DNA of 46,003 bases from JACQFZ01 sp036381895 (lineage in GTDB: Bacteria; Pseudomonadota; Gammaproteobacteria; Acidiferrobacterales; Sulfurifustaceae), in the NCBI GenBank assembly GCA_036381895.1, contig DASVBY010000041.1, positions 1-46,003 of the forward strand, written 5' to 3'. The notes beneath the pieces are model-generated. The model did not search any database. It saw only the letters and a list, made by a program, of their open reading frames with translations, and was not told where the DNA came from. Shown here piece after piece: positions 24,464-33,822 of the stretch (the stretch's first letter is position 1; each line of letters starts with the position of its first letter). Made by a program: the position numbers and the translations under genes.

Positions 24464-25354
24464 CTAAGACCGGCTGCTGACGGCGCGGGGCCAGGCGAGG
24501 TGCTGCTCGGGCCCCATCGGCGCCGCGCCCGGGCTTCCTATCGAAGCCGCCCATCCGAAGCGCCGCGCCGGCGTCATGAAACCGCCTGCGCGCAGGTACA
24601 TCTGCGCGAAATCCGCCTCCGGCACCCACCAGCGCCGGTCGACGCGCGTCGCGGCGTAACGGCTCGGCAGGCGCGCGAGGCTGCGTCCCCGCGCATCGTG
24701 GAACACGCCATCCCGGTAGAAGCCGAGCTGTACCAGCACGCCCTGGTCGAACGATTGCTCGCCCACGTGAAAGTACCAGCCGCCGCGTTCGGTGCGCACC
24801 GGCACTTCCTCGAGCACCTCCAGCGTGTCGCCGCGACAAAGGCGCAGTCTGTACTCGGGCCGCTCGGCCTCCCCGGTCGGCGGGAGCACCCAATAGGCGT
24901 AAAGAACTCCCGGCTTCTGCGGCAGCAGGCACACGCGCGGGTGCGTGAGTGCGGGCAGGCGGTCGATGTCTTCGTCGAGATCGCGGGCGTGCGCGACGGT
25001 CAGGCCGCTCGGGTGCAGCACATACTTCGCCTCTTCGACGGTCTGCTCCGTGCTCGGGTAGCTCGATGCGGGCGGCTGCACCGCGGCCGGCTCGGTCCCG
25101 GCGGTTGCACCGGGCGCAGGCGCGGCGTCGACCGCAGCCGCTGCGCGCTCGCGTTCGACGCTCGGGCGCGCCTTCGCGCGCGGCCGCCGGCGCACTTCCG
25201 TGCGGGCGGGCGCGGCGGCCGAAGAAGAGTTCGCTTCCAGTCTGGCGACGAGCTCGTCCTTGGTGAGCTTCGAATAACCGCGCAGCCCGCGTGCTTTGGC
25301 GAGCGCACGCAGTTCCTTGAGTGTTTTGCTCTTAAGGCGGCCCGGGTTGGACAT
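24464..25354 (-). CDS. DUF4912 protein with N-terminal Rho_N/SAP-like domain
   Basis: The 296-aa protein begins with a SAP/Rho_N-like helix-extended-loop-helix (LKSKTLKELRALAKARGLRGYSKLTKDELVARL). A low-complexity Ala/Pro linker (residues ~45-115) follows, then a DUF4912 domain: LPQKPGVLYAYWVLP, YRLRLCRG, GGWYFHVGEQSFDQGVLVQLGFYRDGVF. Proteins of this kind occur beside glycogen genes in diverse bacteria, but no biochemical role is established. Its place between the branching enzyme and glgA, on the same strand, suggests a part in glycogen metabolism, perhaps glucan binding or regulation. ATG 25354 is the most sensible start. Confidence 0.75.
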   Translation of the reverse strand: MSNPGRLKSKTLKELRALAKARGLRGYSKLTKDELVARLEANSSSAAAPARTEVRRRPRAKARPSVERERAAAAVDAAPAPGATAGTEPAAVQPPASSYPSTEQTVEEAKYVLHPSGLTVAHARDLDEDIDRLPALTHPRVCLLPQKPGVLYAYWVLPPTGEAERPEYRLRLCRGDTLEVLEEVPVRTERGGWYFHVGEQSFDQGVLVQLGFYRDGVFHDARGRSLARLPSRYAATRVDRRWWVPEADFAQMYLRAGGFMTPARRFGWAASIGSPGAAPMGPEQHLAWPRAVSSRS

Positions 25355-25411
25355 GCAGACCCGCGATGCTACCGCGCACCAGGCGAACATGAAAGGGCAA
25401 GCGCCGCCGCA

Positions 25412-26878
25412 TCATGCGGGCGCGGCGAGGTCGGCGCGGGCGCGCGCGTAAAGCGCCGCGTACTCGCGGGCGCTGCGCGCCCAGCTGAAGTCGAGCCGCA
25501 TGCCGCGCAGCGCCAGCGCCCGCCACGTGCGGCGATCGGCATGGAGCGCGAGCGCCCGCTGCACGGCGTGCGCGAGCGCGTCGGGTGTCGCCGGCGCGAA
25601 GACGAAGCCGGTCGCGGTGCCGTCGGCGAGGTGCTCCGGGGTGGCGTCGACGACGGTGTCGGCGAGACCGCCGACGCGGTGTACCACCGGGACCGTGCCG
25701 TAGCGCAGGCTGTACATCTGATTGAGCCCGCACGGCTCGAAGCGCGATGGCATGACGAATATGTCCGCAGCGCCCTCGATCAGATGCGCGAGCGCCTCGT
25801 CGAAACCGATGCGTACCGCGAGCTGCTCGGGATAGCGCCGGTGCAGCTCGAGCCACGCGTCGCGATAGGCGGGCTCGCCGTCGCCGAGGACGATCATCTG
25901 CGCGCCGCGCTCGGCGATGCGCGGCCAGGCGGCGACCGCGAGGTCGAAGCCTTTCTGTTCCACCATCCGTCCGATCATGCCGAGGAGCGGCCGTTCGGGT
26001 TCGCGCGGCAGGCGCACGCGCTCCTGCAGCGCGAGCTTGTTGGCTGCTTTGCGCGCGAGCGTCTCGGCCGTGTAGTTCTCCGCGAGATGCGGATCGGTCG
26101 CGGGATCCCAGTGCGCCGTGTCGATGCCGTTGAGGATTCCCGACAGGCGCTCGGCGCGATGCCGCAGCAGACCGTCCATGCCGGCGCCGAGCTCCGGTGT
26201 CTGGATCTCGCGCGCGTACGTCGGGCTCACGGTGTTGATGCGATCGGCGAACACGAGGCCGCCCTTGAGGAAGCAGAGCTGTCCGTAGAACTCGAGGCCG
26301 TCGATCGCCCAGAGCTCGGGCGGCAGACCGAGCTCGGCGAAGACCGGTGCGGGGAACAGTCCCTGATACGCGAGGTTGTGGATCGTGAACACGCTCGCCG
26401 GCCGCGGGTGGTCGCGCGCGATGAGCGCCGGCACGAGCGCCGTCTGCCAGTCGTGGCAGTGAACGACATCGGGACGCCAGTCGATCGTTGCCTCGCCGCG
26501 CGCGAGCGCGACCGCCGCGTAGCAGAGCAGCGCGAAGCGCGGCGCGTTGTCGCTCCACGGCTGTCCGTCCGGCGCGAGATACGGATGCCCGTCACGATCG
26601 TAGGCTGCAGGATAATCGACCAGCCACAAGTGCACGCTGCTTCCGGGAAGCCGGCCTTCGAGCAGCGTCGCCGGGGCGCCGGTGAAGGGTATGGGTATTT
26701 GCGCGACCGCTTCGAGCGCGCCCGCGGCACGCTTCGCCGCGCGATACGCGGGCAGGAGCACGCGCACGTCGTGGCCGAGTGCGTGCAGCGCGGGCGGCAG
26801 ACTGCCGCACACGTCCGCGAGTCCGCCGGTCTTCACCAGCGGATGCGCTTCGCTCGTCACGAACAACACGCGATGCAT
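25412..26878 (-). CDS. glgA: Glycogen synthase (GT5, ADP-glucose type)
   Basis: The 488-aa enzyme transfers glucose from ADP-glucose to alpha-1,4 glucan. N-terminal VTSEAHPLVKTGGLADVCGSLPPAL carries the ADP-glucose-binding KTGGL (K16). Further features are VVHCHDWQTALVPALI, FTIHNLAYQG, LLGMIGRMVEQKGFDL, PSRFEPCGLNQMYSLRYGTVPVV and VGGLADTV. Length matches bacterial GlgA. It is divergent from glgC with a 114-bp gap, so both may share a regulatory region. Confidence 0.96.
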   Translation of the reverse strand: MHRVLFVTSEAHPLVKTGGLADVCGSLPPALHALGHDVRVLLPAYRAAKRAAGALEAVAQIPIPFTGAPATLLEGRLPGSSVHLWLVDYPAAYDRDGHPYLAPDGQPWSDNAPRFALLCYAAVALARGEATIDWRPDVVHCHDWQTALVPALIARDHPRPASVFTIHNLAYQGLFPAPVFAELGLPPELWAIDGLEFYGQLCFLKGGLVFADRINTVSPTYAREIQTPELGAGMDGLLRHRAERLSGILNGIDTAHWDPATDPHLAENYTAETLARKAANKLALQERVRLPREPERPLLGMIGRMVEQKGFDLAVAAWPRIAERGAQMIVLGDGEPAYRDAWLELHRRYPEQLAVRIGFDEALAHLIEGAADIFVMPSRFEPCGLNQMYSLRYGTVPVVHRVGGLADTVVDATPEHLADGTATGFVFAPATPDALAHAVQRALALHADRRTWRALALRGMRLDFSWARSAREYAALYARARADLAAPA

Positions 26879-26992
26879 CGTCGCACTATAGCGTTTGCGC
26901 GGGTGGTGGCTCGCGCGCGTCCTATGGTAAATTCAAAAACCGCGTCGAACGAGTGCTCTGAATAACAAGATCCAAGGAATCAGGAGCGCACT

Positions 26993-28264
26993 GTGAGCAT
27001 CGTCCATACCGAACGCTTCGTCAGTCGCCTCACGCGCAACACCTTGGCGCTCATACTCGCGGGAGGGCGCGGCTCGCGGCTGCAGGACCTCACCAACTGG
27101 CGCGCGAAGCCGGCGGTGCCGTTCGGCGGGAAGTTCCGCATCATCGACTTCCCGCTCTCCAACTGCATGAACAGCGGCATTCGCCGGATCGGCGTGCTCA
27201 CGCAGTACAAGGCGCATTCGCTGATCCAGCACATCCAGAAGGGCTGGGGGTTCCTGCGCGGCGAATTCGGGGAGTTCGTGGAGCTGCTGCCCGCGCAGCA
27301 GCGCGTCGATCCGCCGTCCTGGTACATCGGCACGGCCGATGCCGTGTACCAGAACATGGACATCATCCGCGGGCACGATCCGGATTTCGTGCTGATCCTC
27401 GCGGGCGATCACATCTACAAGATGGACTACGGTCCGATGCTCGCGCGCCACGTGGAGCGGCACGCGGACATCACCGTCGGCTGCATCGAGGTGCCGGTGA
27501 GCGAAGGGCGCGACTTCGGTATCGTCACCGTGGACGAGGAGAGCCGCATCGTCGACTTCGTGGAGAAGCCCGAGAATCCGCGGCCGATGCCGGGCAGTGC
27601 CGATCAGGCGCTGGCGTCGATGGGCATCTACGTGTTCAACACGCAGTATCTGTTCGACCGGCTGAAGCGCGACGCCGAGACGCCGGATTCCTCGCGCGAC
27701 TTCGCGAAGGACATCATCCCTGCGGCGATCGAGGACTCGCGCGTGTTCGCGTACCGCTTCGTCGATCCGACGACCGGCCGGCGCGCCTACTGGCGCGACG
27801 TCGGCACGGTCGATGCGTTCTGGCGCGCGAACCTCGAGCTCGCCGACGCGGTGCCGGAGCTCAACCTCTACGACAACGAGTGGCCGATCTGGACGTACCA
27901 GGAGCAGCTGCCACCCGCGAAGTTCATCTACGACCAGGACGACCGCCTCGGCATGGCGGTAAACTCGATGGTCTCCGGCGGCTGCATCGTGTGCGGCGCC
28001 GTGGTGCGGCATTCGGTGCTGTTCTCGAACGTGCGCGTCGATTCGCACGCGTCCGTCAGCGATTCCGTGGTGCTCCCCGACGTAGTGATCGAGCGCGACT
28101 GCCGTGTGCGCCGCGCGGTGATCGATCAGGGCTGCCGGCTGCCGCCCGGCACCGTGGTCGGCGAGTCGGCGGAGGAGGACGCGAAACGCTTCCATGTCAC
28201 CCCGCAAGGCGTCGTGCTCGTGACGCCGGAGATGCTCGGCCAGCAGCCGCTTCACGCGGGCTGA
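26993..28264 (+). CDS. glgC: Glucose-1-phosphate adenylyltransferase
   Basis: The 423-aa enzyme makes ADP-glucose from ATP and glucose 1-phosphate, the committed step of glycogen synthesis. Visible motifs are ALILAGGRGSRLQDLTNWRAKPAVPFGGKFRIIDFPLSNC near the N-terminus, LAGDHIYKMDYG, DFGIVTVDEESRIVDFVEKP, and a C-terminal left-handed beta-helix with the hexapeptide-like SVVLPDVVIERDCRVRRAVID. Lys/Arg-rich N-terminal positions typical of allosteric control by glycolytic intermediates are present. It starts with GTG 26993 behind AGGAG. Confidence 0.96.
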   Translation: MSIVHTERFVSRLTRNTLALILAGGRGSRLQDLTNWRAKPAVPFGGKFRIIDFPLSNCMNSGIRRIGVLTQYKAHSLIQHIQKGWGFLRGEFGEFVELLPAQQRVDPPSWYIGTADAVYQNMDIIRGHDPDFVLILAGDHIYKMDYGPMLARHVERHADITVGCIEVPVSEGRDFGIVTVDEESRIVDFVEKPENPRPMPGSADQALASMGIYVFNTQYLFDRLKRDAETPDSSRDFAKDIIPAAIEDSRVFAYRFVDPTTGRRAYWRDVGTVDAFWRANLELADAVPELNLYDNEWPIWTYQEQLPPAKFIYDQDDRLGMAVNSMVSGGCIVCGAVVRHSVLFSNVRVDSHASVSDSVVLPDVVIERDCRVRRAVIDQGCRLPPGTVVGESAEEDAKRFHVTPQGVVLVTPEMLGQQPLHAG

Positions 28265-28492
28265 CGCGCGCCTGCGGGTGGCGCCGTACCGGTGCATGCA
28301 TCAGCCGCAATATCGCGATGTACCTGGCGCAAACTTCACGCGCGCCGGCGGCGCGTTGATGTCCGGGAGAGCGATGCGACCGGCCAGCGCGTAAGGCGGC
28401 GCCGGTCGCCGGAGTCGGTGATTGTCCTCTGGCAAAGCGGTGCGTCCGAGCTTACCGTTGCCGCCGTGCGTTAGCGCGAGGATTGTTCCGCC
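28265..28492 (+). other. glgC-malQ spacer with two GC hairpins
   Basis: The 228-bp spacer holds CGCGCC/GGCGCG with loop GGC (28341-28355). It also holds GCGACCGGC/GCCGGTCGC (28376-28384 and 28401-28409) around a 16-nt loop. These could be weak termination or processing sites for glgC or part of a leader for malQ. No gene is seen here. Confidence 0.4.
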
Positions 28493-29953
28493 ATGAGCGC
28501 GATTCTCGACACTCGCCGTGCCGGCGTGCTGCTGCATCCGACGTCGCTGCCCGGCGGCGACCTCGGGCCGGATGCGGAGTATTTTCTCGACTTCATGTGC
28601 CACGCGGGTCTGAGCGTGTGGCAAACGCTGCCGCTCGGCCCGACGCATGCGGACCGCTCGCCGTATCACTGCCTGTCGGTGCATGCGATCAGCGCCGAGC
28701 TCGTGAGCCTCGCGCGGCTGCAGGCGAAGGGCTGGCTGCGGGACGCACCCCAAACGGGAGACGCCGCCGGGCGGCGCGAGGCGTTGCGCGCGGCGTACCG
28801 CGGCATGCAGGAGTACGGGGGCCCGCAGGAGCGTGCAGCGTTCCAGCGCTTCTGCGAGGAGCACCGCGGCTGGCTCGAGAGCTACGTGCTCTTTTGTGCG
28901 CTGCGCGAGGCGCACGGCGAACGGCCCTGGTGGGAATGGCCGCCCGAGCTGCGCCGGCGCGAACCGCGCGCGCTCGCCGACGCGTCGAAGCGTCTCGCGC
29001 AGCGCCTCGACGAGCTGCGCTTCGAGCAGTACGCTGCCGTCGCGCAATGGCAGGAGCTGCGCGCGCAGGCGCACCGGCGCGGCATTCTGCTCTTCGGCGA
29101 CATGCCGATCTTCGTCGCGCACGACAGCGCCGAGGTGTGGGCGCAGCCCGAACGCTTCAAGCTCGACGAGACCGGGCAGCCGCGCGTCGTTGCCGGCGTA
29201 CCGCCCGATTACTTCTCCAAGGAAGGCCAGCGCTGGGGGAATCCGCTCTACGACTGGGAATACGAGCGCGCGCACGGCTTCGCGTGGTGGAAGGCGCGGG
29301 TCGCGACCGAGCTGTCGCGCTTCGACCTCGTGCGCGTGGATCACTTTCGCGGCTTCGAAGCCTGTTGGGAAATCCCGGCTCGGGAACGCACCGCCGTGAA
29401 CGGGCAGTGGGTGAAGACGCCGGGTGCCGCGCTGTTCGACGCGCTGCTCGAGCGGTTCGGCCGGCTGCCGCTGGTCGCCGAGGACCTGGGCGTGATCACG
29501 CCCGAGGTCGAGGCGCTGCGCGACCGGTACGCGCTTCCGGGAATGGCGGTGCTGCAGTTCGCGTTCGAGGGCGGGGCGGACAATCCGTACCTCCCGCACA
29601 ACATCGCGGTGAACCGGGTCGTCTACACCGGGACGCACGACAACGACACCACGCTCGGCTGGTACGACGGGCTGACCGGTGAGCGGCAGCGGCGCGTGCG
29701 CGAGTATCTCGGGAGCGATGAGCCGATGCCGTGGGCGCTGATCCGCGCCGCGCTCATGTCCGTCGGACGCTGGGCCATCGTGCCGATGCAGGACCTCCTC
29801 GGCCTCGGCGCCGGACATCGCATGAACATGCCGGGGACCGACCGTGGCAACTGGGCGTGGAGGTTCGACTGGCGCGACGTGTCGGAGGATCTGGCGGCGC
29901 GCACGAAGCGCCTGATGGAGCTCTACGGCCGCACGCCGCCGGCCGCTCCCTGA
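28493..29953 (+). CDS. malQ: 4-alpha-glucanotransferase (GH77, amylomaltase)
   Basis: The 486-aa cytoplasmic enzyme disproportionates maltooligosaccharides and releases glucose. GH77 segments are RRAGVLLHPTSLPGGDLG, SPYHCLSVHAISAELV, VRVDHFRGFEACWEIPA with the nucleophile Asp, LPLVAEDLGVITPEVEAL with the acid/base Glu, and VYTGTHDNDTTLGWY. The family is unambiguous. It is followed, convergently, by glgP. Together they recycle glycogen, with glk catching the glucose. Confidence 0.95.
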   Translation: MSAILDTRRAGVLLHPTSLPGGDLGPDAEYFLDFMCHAGLSVWQTLPLGPTHADRSPYHCLSVHAISAELVSLARLQAKGWLRDAPQTGDAAGRREALRAAYRGMQEYGGPQERAAFQRFCEEHRGWLESYVLFCALREAHGERPWWEWPPELRRREPRALADASKRLAQRLDELRFEQYAAVAQWQELRAQAHRRGILLFGDMPIFVAHDSAEVWAQPERFKLDETGQPRVVAGVPPDYFSKEGQRWGNPLYDWEYERAHGFAWWKARVATELSRFDLVRVDHFRGFEACWEIPARERTAVNGQWVKTPGAALFDALLERFGRLPLVAEDLGVITPEVEALRDRYALPGMAVLQFAFEGGADNPYLPHNIAVNRVVYTGTHDNDTTLGWYDGLTGERQRRVREYLGSDEPMPWALIRAALMSVGRWAIVPMQDLLGLGAGHRMNMPGTDRGNWAWRFDWRDVSEDLAARTKRLMELYGRTPPAAP

Positions 29954-29992
29954 ACGGCGCTCTCGTCGCGCCGCGCAGGCTGCCGGCGCCGG

Positions 29993-32554
29993 CTACAGCC
30001 AGAGCATGTACCCGGCCTCGAAGCGGTGGCTCAGGCACGGGTGAAACGGCGCCATGCGAATGCGGTAGAACTGCAGCCCCGCGAGGCGCGGCTGGAGATC
30101 GAGGCGGAACTCGACTTCGCCGGTGGCGGGGTCGCGCGCGCCGGCGGCGAACACCAGCGTCTCGCGCCGGACGAACTCCCCGCTCTCGGTTTCCGTTCCG
30201 ATGAGGCACTCGACGAGCACGTCCTCGGGCGTGAGATCATCGAGGAACGCGGCGACGCGGATCGTGAGCGACTCGCCCGCGCGGATCTCCTGCGGCGGCT
30301 CGTCGAGGCGGCGTATGCGCACCCGCGGCCAGGCCCCGTCGATCTTGCGGCGCCACGCCGCGACTTCGCGTGCGCGCCCGTAGTCGTTGCCGGACATCAC
30401 CAATCGCTGGCGCCGCGCATACGTGTAGTACTTGCGTACGTAATCCATGACCATGCGTTGGGCGTTGTAGCGCGGGATCAGCGACTTCATCGATTCCTTC
30501 GACATGCGCACCCAGCCGTCCGAGTAGCCGTGGCCGTTGCGCGAGTAGTAGAGCGGAATCACCTGCTTCTCGAGCGTATCGAACAGCTCCTGCGCTTCCT
30601 CGCGGTTGCGATAGCTCGGGTCGTATCCGGGCCCGTGCGGCGTGATCGCCCAGCCGTTCTTGCCGTTGTAGCCCTCGCCCCACCAGCCGTCGAGCACCGA
30701 GAGGTTGATGACGCCGTTCATGCCCGCCTTCTGGCCGGACGTGCCGCTCGCCTCGAGCGGATGTTCCGGGTTGTTGAGCCACACGTCGACGCCGGTCACG
30801 AGCTTGCGCGCGAGCGCCTGGTCGTAGCCTTCGAGCAGGATAATGTGCCCCTGGAACTCGGGGCGCAGCGAGTAGTCGTGGATCTGCTTGATGAGGTGCT
30901 GCGCCGGAATATCGTGCGGGTGCGCCTTGCCGGCGAAGATGAGCACGGCGGGGCGCGCCGGGTCGCAGAGGAGCCGCGCGAGGCGCTCGGGGTCGGCGAA
31001 GATCAGCGTCGCACGCTTGTACGTGGCGAAGCGGCGCGCGAAGCCGATGACGAGGGTGTCGATCGCCGCGGGCTTCAGGTTGGCCGTGAGCCGCTCGATC
31101 AGCGACTCGCTGTAGCCGTTGCGCCGGTACTGCAGGACCGCGCGCCGGCGCACGTCCTCGAGCATCTCGGCCTTGAGCACCTGGCGCACGCTCCAGAAGG
31201 CGCGGTCGGAGATCGTGTCGATCCGCTCCCAGTAGGCCTCGTTCAGCAGTTCGCTGCGCCAGGGACTCGCGAAGCGCAGGTCGAAGAGCGCCATCCACTC
31301 GCGCGCGAGGAACGTCGGCAGGTGCACGCCGTTGGTGACGTAGCCGATCGGGTTCTCCTCGGGTGCGATCTGCGGCCAGATATAGGCCGACATGCGCGCC
31401 GCAACGCCGCCGTGGATGCGCGAGACGCCGTTGCGGAAGCGGGAGCCGCGCAGCGCGAGTGCCGTCTGGTTGAAGCCGCCCGGGTTCTCCGGCGCAGCGC
31501 CGAGCGCGAGGAACTTCTCCATGGAAATGCCGAACGCCTGCACGAAGTCCCCGAAGTAGCTCTGCATCAGCTGGTGATCGAAGATGTCGTGGCCCGCCGG
31601 CACCGGGGTGTGCGTGGTGAAGACCGTGTTCGCGGCCGCGGCCTCGAGCGCGCTGTCGAAGTCGAGACCCTGAGCGACCAGCTCGCGGCAGCGCTCGAGG
31701 ATGAGGAACGCCGCGTGGCCTTCGTTGATGTGCCACACGGTCGGGTCGAGCCCGATCGCGCGCAGCGCGCGTACGCCGCCGATGCCGAGCACGATTTCCT
31801 GCTGAATGCGCGTGTTGATGTCGCCGCCGTAGAGCTGATAGGTGATGCGGCGGTCGGCTTCCGCGTTCTCCGGCAGATCGCTGTCGAGCAGGTACAGCGT
31901 TATCCGTCCCGCTTTCGCGCGCCACACCTTGAGCGCGACCGTGCGCCCGGGCAGCTCGATCTGCACCTGGACTTCCGCACCGCTGCGATCGCGCGCCGGC
32001 TCGATCGGCAGATCGGCGAAGCTGGTCGGCAGGTAATGGGCCACCTGGTTGCCCTGACCGTCGATGGTCTGGGTGAAGTAGCCCTGGCGGTAGAGCATGC
32101 CGACGGCGACGAACGGAATGGCGAGGTCGCTCGCCGCCTTGCAGTAGTCGCCGGCCAGGATGCCGAGCCCGCCGGAGTAGAGCTGCACGCTCTCGTGGAA
32201 CCCGAACTCGGCGCAGAAGTACGCGATCAGGTCCTCGTTCGGATCGAGCAGTCCCGCGTACGCGGTCTTGCGCGGGGTCTCGTGGTAGTTGTCGTACGCC
32301 GCCAGCACCCGGTCGTACTCGTCCATGTAGACCCGGTCCTCGGCCGCGCGGTCGAGGCGCTCCTGCGCCACGCGGCGCAGGAACACCTTCGGGTTGTGGC
32401 GGACCGCCTCCCAGAGCTCGGGGTCCAGACGATAGAAGAGCCCGCGCACCGAACGGTCCCAGCTGTAGAGCAGATCGTTGGCGAGCTCGCCGAGCCGCTT
32501 GAGGGGCTCGGGCAGGACGGGTTGGACCTCGAGCGTGTAGCGCGTACCGTTCAT
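29993..32554 (-). CDS. glgP: Alpha-glucan phosphorylase (GT35, DUF3417-containing type)
   Basis: The 853-aa enzyme releases glucose 1-phosphate from glycogen. It has the N-terminal DUF3417 segment (LEVQPVLPEPLKRLGELANDLLYSWDRS), AYFCAEFGFHESVQLYSGGLGILAGDYCKAASDL, THTPVPAGHD, NGVHLPTFLAREW, and the pyridoxal phosphate site LEASGTSGQKAGMNGVINLSVLDGWWGEGYNG. This is the distinct branch of phosphorylases found in many bacteria and archaea, slightly longer than the E. coli GlgP/MalP type. ATG 32554 was chosen because upstream residues in frame are arginine-rich and cross the divergent promoter region. Confidence 0.95.
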   Translation of the reverse strand: MNGTRYTLEVQPVLPEPLKRLGELANDLLYSWDRSVRGLFYRLDPELWEAVRHNPKVFLRRVAQERLDRAAEDRVYMDEYDRVLAAYDNYHETPRKTAYAGLLDPNEDLIAYFCAEFGFHESVQLYSGGLGILAGDYCKAASDLAIPFVAVGMLYRQGYFTQTIDGQGNQVAHYLPTSFADLPIEPARDRSGAEVQVQIELPGRTVALKVWRAKAGRITLYLLDSDLPENAEADRRITYQLYGGDINTRIQQEIVLGIGGVRALRAIGLDPTVWHINEGHAAFLILERCRELVAQGLDFDSALEAAAANTVFTTHTPVPAGHDIFDHQLMQSYFGDFVQAFGISMEKFLALGAAPENPGGFNQTALALRGSRFRNGVSRIHGGVAARMSAYIWPQIAPEENPIGYVTNGVHLPTFLAREWMALFDLRFASPWRSELLNEAYWERIDTISDRAFWSVRQVLKAEMLEDVRRRAVLQYRRNGYSESLIERLTANLKPAAIDTLVIGFARRFATYKRATLIFADPERLARLLCDPARPAVLIFAGKAHPHDIPAQHLIKQIHDYSLRPEFQGHIILLEGYDQALARKLVTGVDVWLNNPEHPLEASGTSGQKAGMNGVINLSVLDGWWGEGYNGKNGWAITPHGPGYDPSYRNREEAQELFDTLEKQVIPLYYSRNGHGYSDGWVRMSKESMKSLIPRYNAQRMVMDYVRKYYTYARRQRLVMSGNDYGRAREVAAWRRKIDGAWPRVRIRRLDEPPQEIRAGESLTIRVAAFLDDLTPEDVLVECLIGTETESGEFVRRETLVFAAGARDPATGEVEFRLDLQPRLAGLQFYRIRMAPFHPCLSHRFEAGYMLWL

Positions 32555-32694
32555 GTGTGTCGCAGCGCGAGGGGTTAAACGAAAGGCGGAGCACCGCGAA
32601 ACGCGGCGACCGCCCGACGGGCAGCGAGTATAGCGAGTTCGGCGCACGGTGAACATTTGGGCCGGGCTTCCGCGCATCTGCTAACCTGCACCGC

Positions 32695-33723
32695 ATGCGC
32701 AAGTCCGACTTCCGCTACGAGCTGCCGCCCGAGCTGATCGCTCAGTATCCGGCCGAGGAGCGCACGGCGGCGCGCCTGCTCGGGCTCGGGCGCGCGGCCG
32801 GCGAGCTGCACGAGCTGCGCTTCGCCGATCTCCCGCAGCTGCTGCGCGCGGGGGATCTCCTGGTGATGAACGACACGCGCGTCATTCCCGCGCGGCTCTA
32901 CGGCACCAAGCCGACCGGCGGGCGCATCGAGGCGCTGATCGAGCGGCTGCTCGACGAGCGGCGCGCGCTCGCGCACGTGCGCGCCTCGAAGCCCCCGCGC
33001 GCCGGGCAGGTGCTCGCGTTCGACGGCGGTTTGCGCGCGCTCGTCGAGGGGCGAATCGGAGCGCTCTACGCGCTGCGCTTCGAGACCGAGGCGCCGCTCG
33101 TGCAGGCGCTCGAGCGCTTCGGGCACGTGCCGCTGCCGCCGTATATCGGGCGCCCCGACACACCGCGCGACCGCGAGCGCTACCAGACCGTCTACGCGCG
33201 CGTCCCCGGTGCGGTCGCCGCGCCGACCGCGGGGCTGCACTTCGACGCCGCGCTGCTCGCGCGCCTCGAGGCCATGGGGGTGGAGCGGGCGTTCGTGACG
33301 CTGCACGTGGGCGCGGGCACGTTCCAGCCGCTGCGCGAAGAGGAGCTCGAGCGCGTGCGGCTGCACGCGGAGTACGTCGAGGTCGGCGCTGCGGCGTGCG
33401 CGGCGATCGAGCGCGCGCGCGCGGCGGGGCGGCGCGTGGTCGCGGTCGGCACCACCGTGGTGCGCGCGCTCGAAGCGGCGGCGCGGGGCGGCACGCTCGC
33501 GCCGCTCGCGGGCGACACCGATATCTTTATATATCCGGGCTACCGCTTCCGCGTGGTCGATGCGCTCGTCACGAACTTCCACCTGCCGGAGTCGTCGCTC
33601 CTGATGCTCGTGTGCGCCTTCGGGGGCACCGAGCGCGTGCTCGCCGCCTATCGCCATGCCGTGGCGCGGCGCTACCGCTTCTACAGCTACGGCGACGCGA
33701 TGTTCCTCGAGCGCGCGCCCTGA
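32695..33723 (+). CDS. queA: S-adenosylmethionine:tRNA ribosyltransferase-isomerase
   Basis: The 342-aa enzyme makes epoxyqueuosine in tRNA from preQ1 and SAM. Family markers are FRYELPPELIAQYPAEERTAARLL, LLVMNDTRVIPARLYG, YQTVYARVPGAVAAPTAGLHF, TLHVGAGTFQPLR, and LVTNFHLPESSLLMLVCAF. It is divergent from glgP. Its usual neighbour tgt lies 3 kb downstream, separated by four unrelated genes. Confidence 0.97.
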   Translation: MRKSDFRYELPPELIAQYPAEERTAARLLGLGRAAGELHELRFADLPQLLRAGDLLVMNDTRVIPARLYGTKPTGGRIEALIERLLDERRALAHVRASKPPRAGQVLAFDGGLRALVEGRIGALYALRFETEAPLVQALERFGHVPLPPYIGRPDTPRDRERYQTVYARVPGAVAAPTAGLHFDAALLARLEAMGVERAFVTLHVGAGTFQPLREEELERVRLHAEYVEVGAAACAAIERARAAGRRVVAVGTTVVRALEAAARGGTLAPLAGDTDIFIYPGYRFRVVDALVTNFHLPESSLLMLVCAFGGTERVLAAYRHAVARRYRFYSYGDAMFLERAP

Positions 33724-33822
33724 GTGCGCGCCGTGCGGGGATGATAGCGGCCGCAGTGGCGGATATCATACCGGCGCGGCCGCTCCGCGGCCCGGCGTTG
33801 CTGACCAAGTGGAGGAGAGTAA

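Noticed and set aside
24452..26965. Long plus-strand open frame opposite the DUF4912 gene and glgA
   Set aside because: Shadow of the minus-strand genes; the product is Arg/Val/Glu-rich with no motif.
30026..32578. Long plus-strand open frame opposite glgP
   Set aside because: The glgP protein on the other strand has full family motifs, including the pyridoxal phosphate site; the plus-strand product has none.
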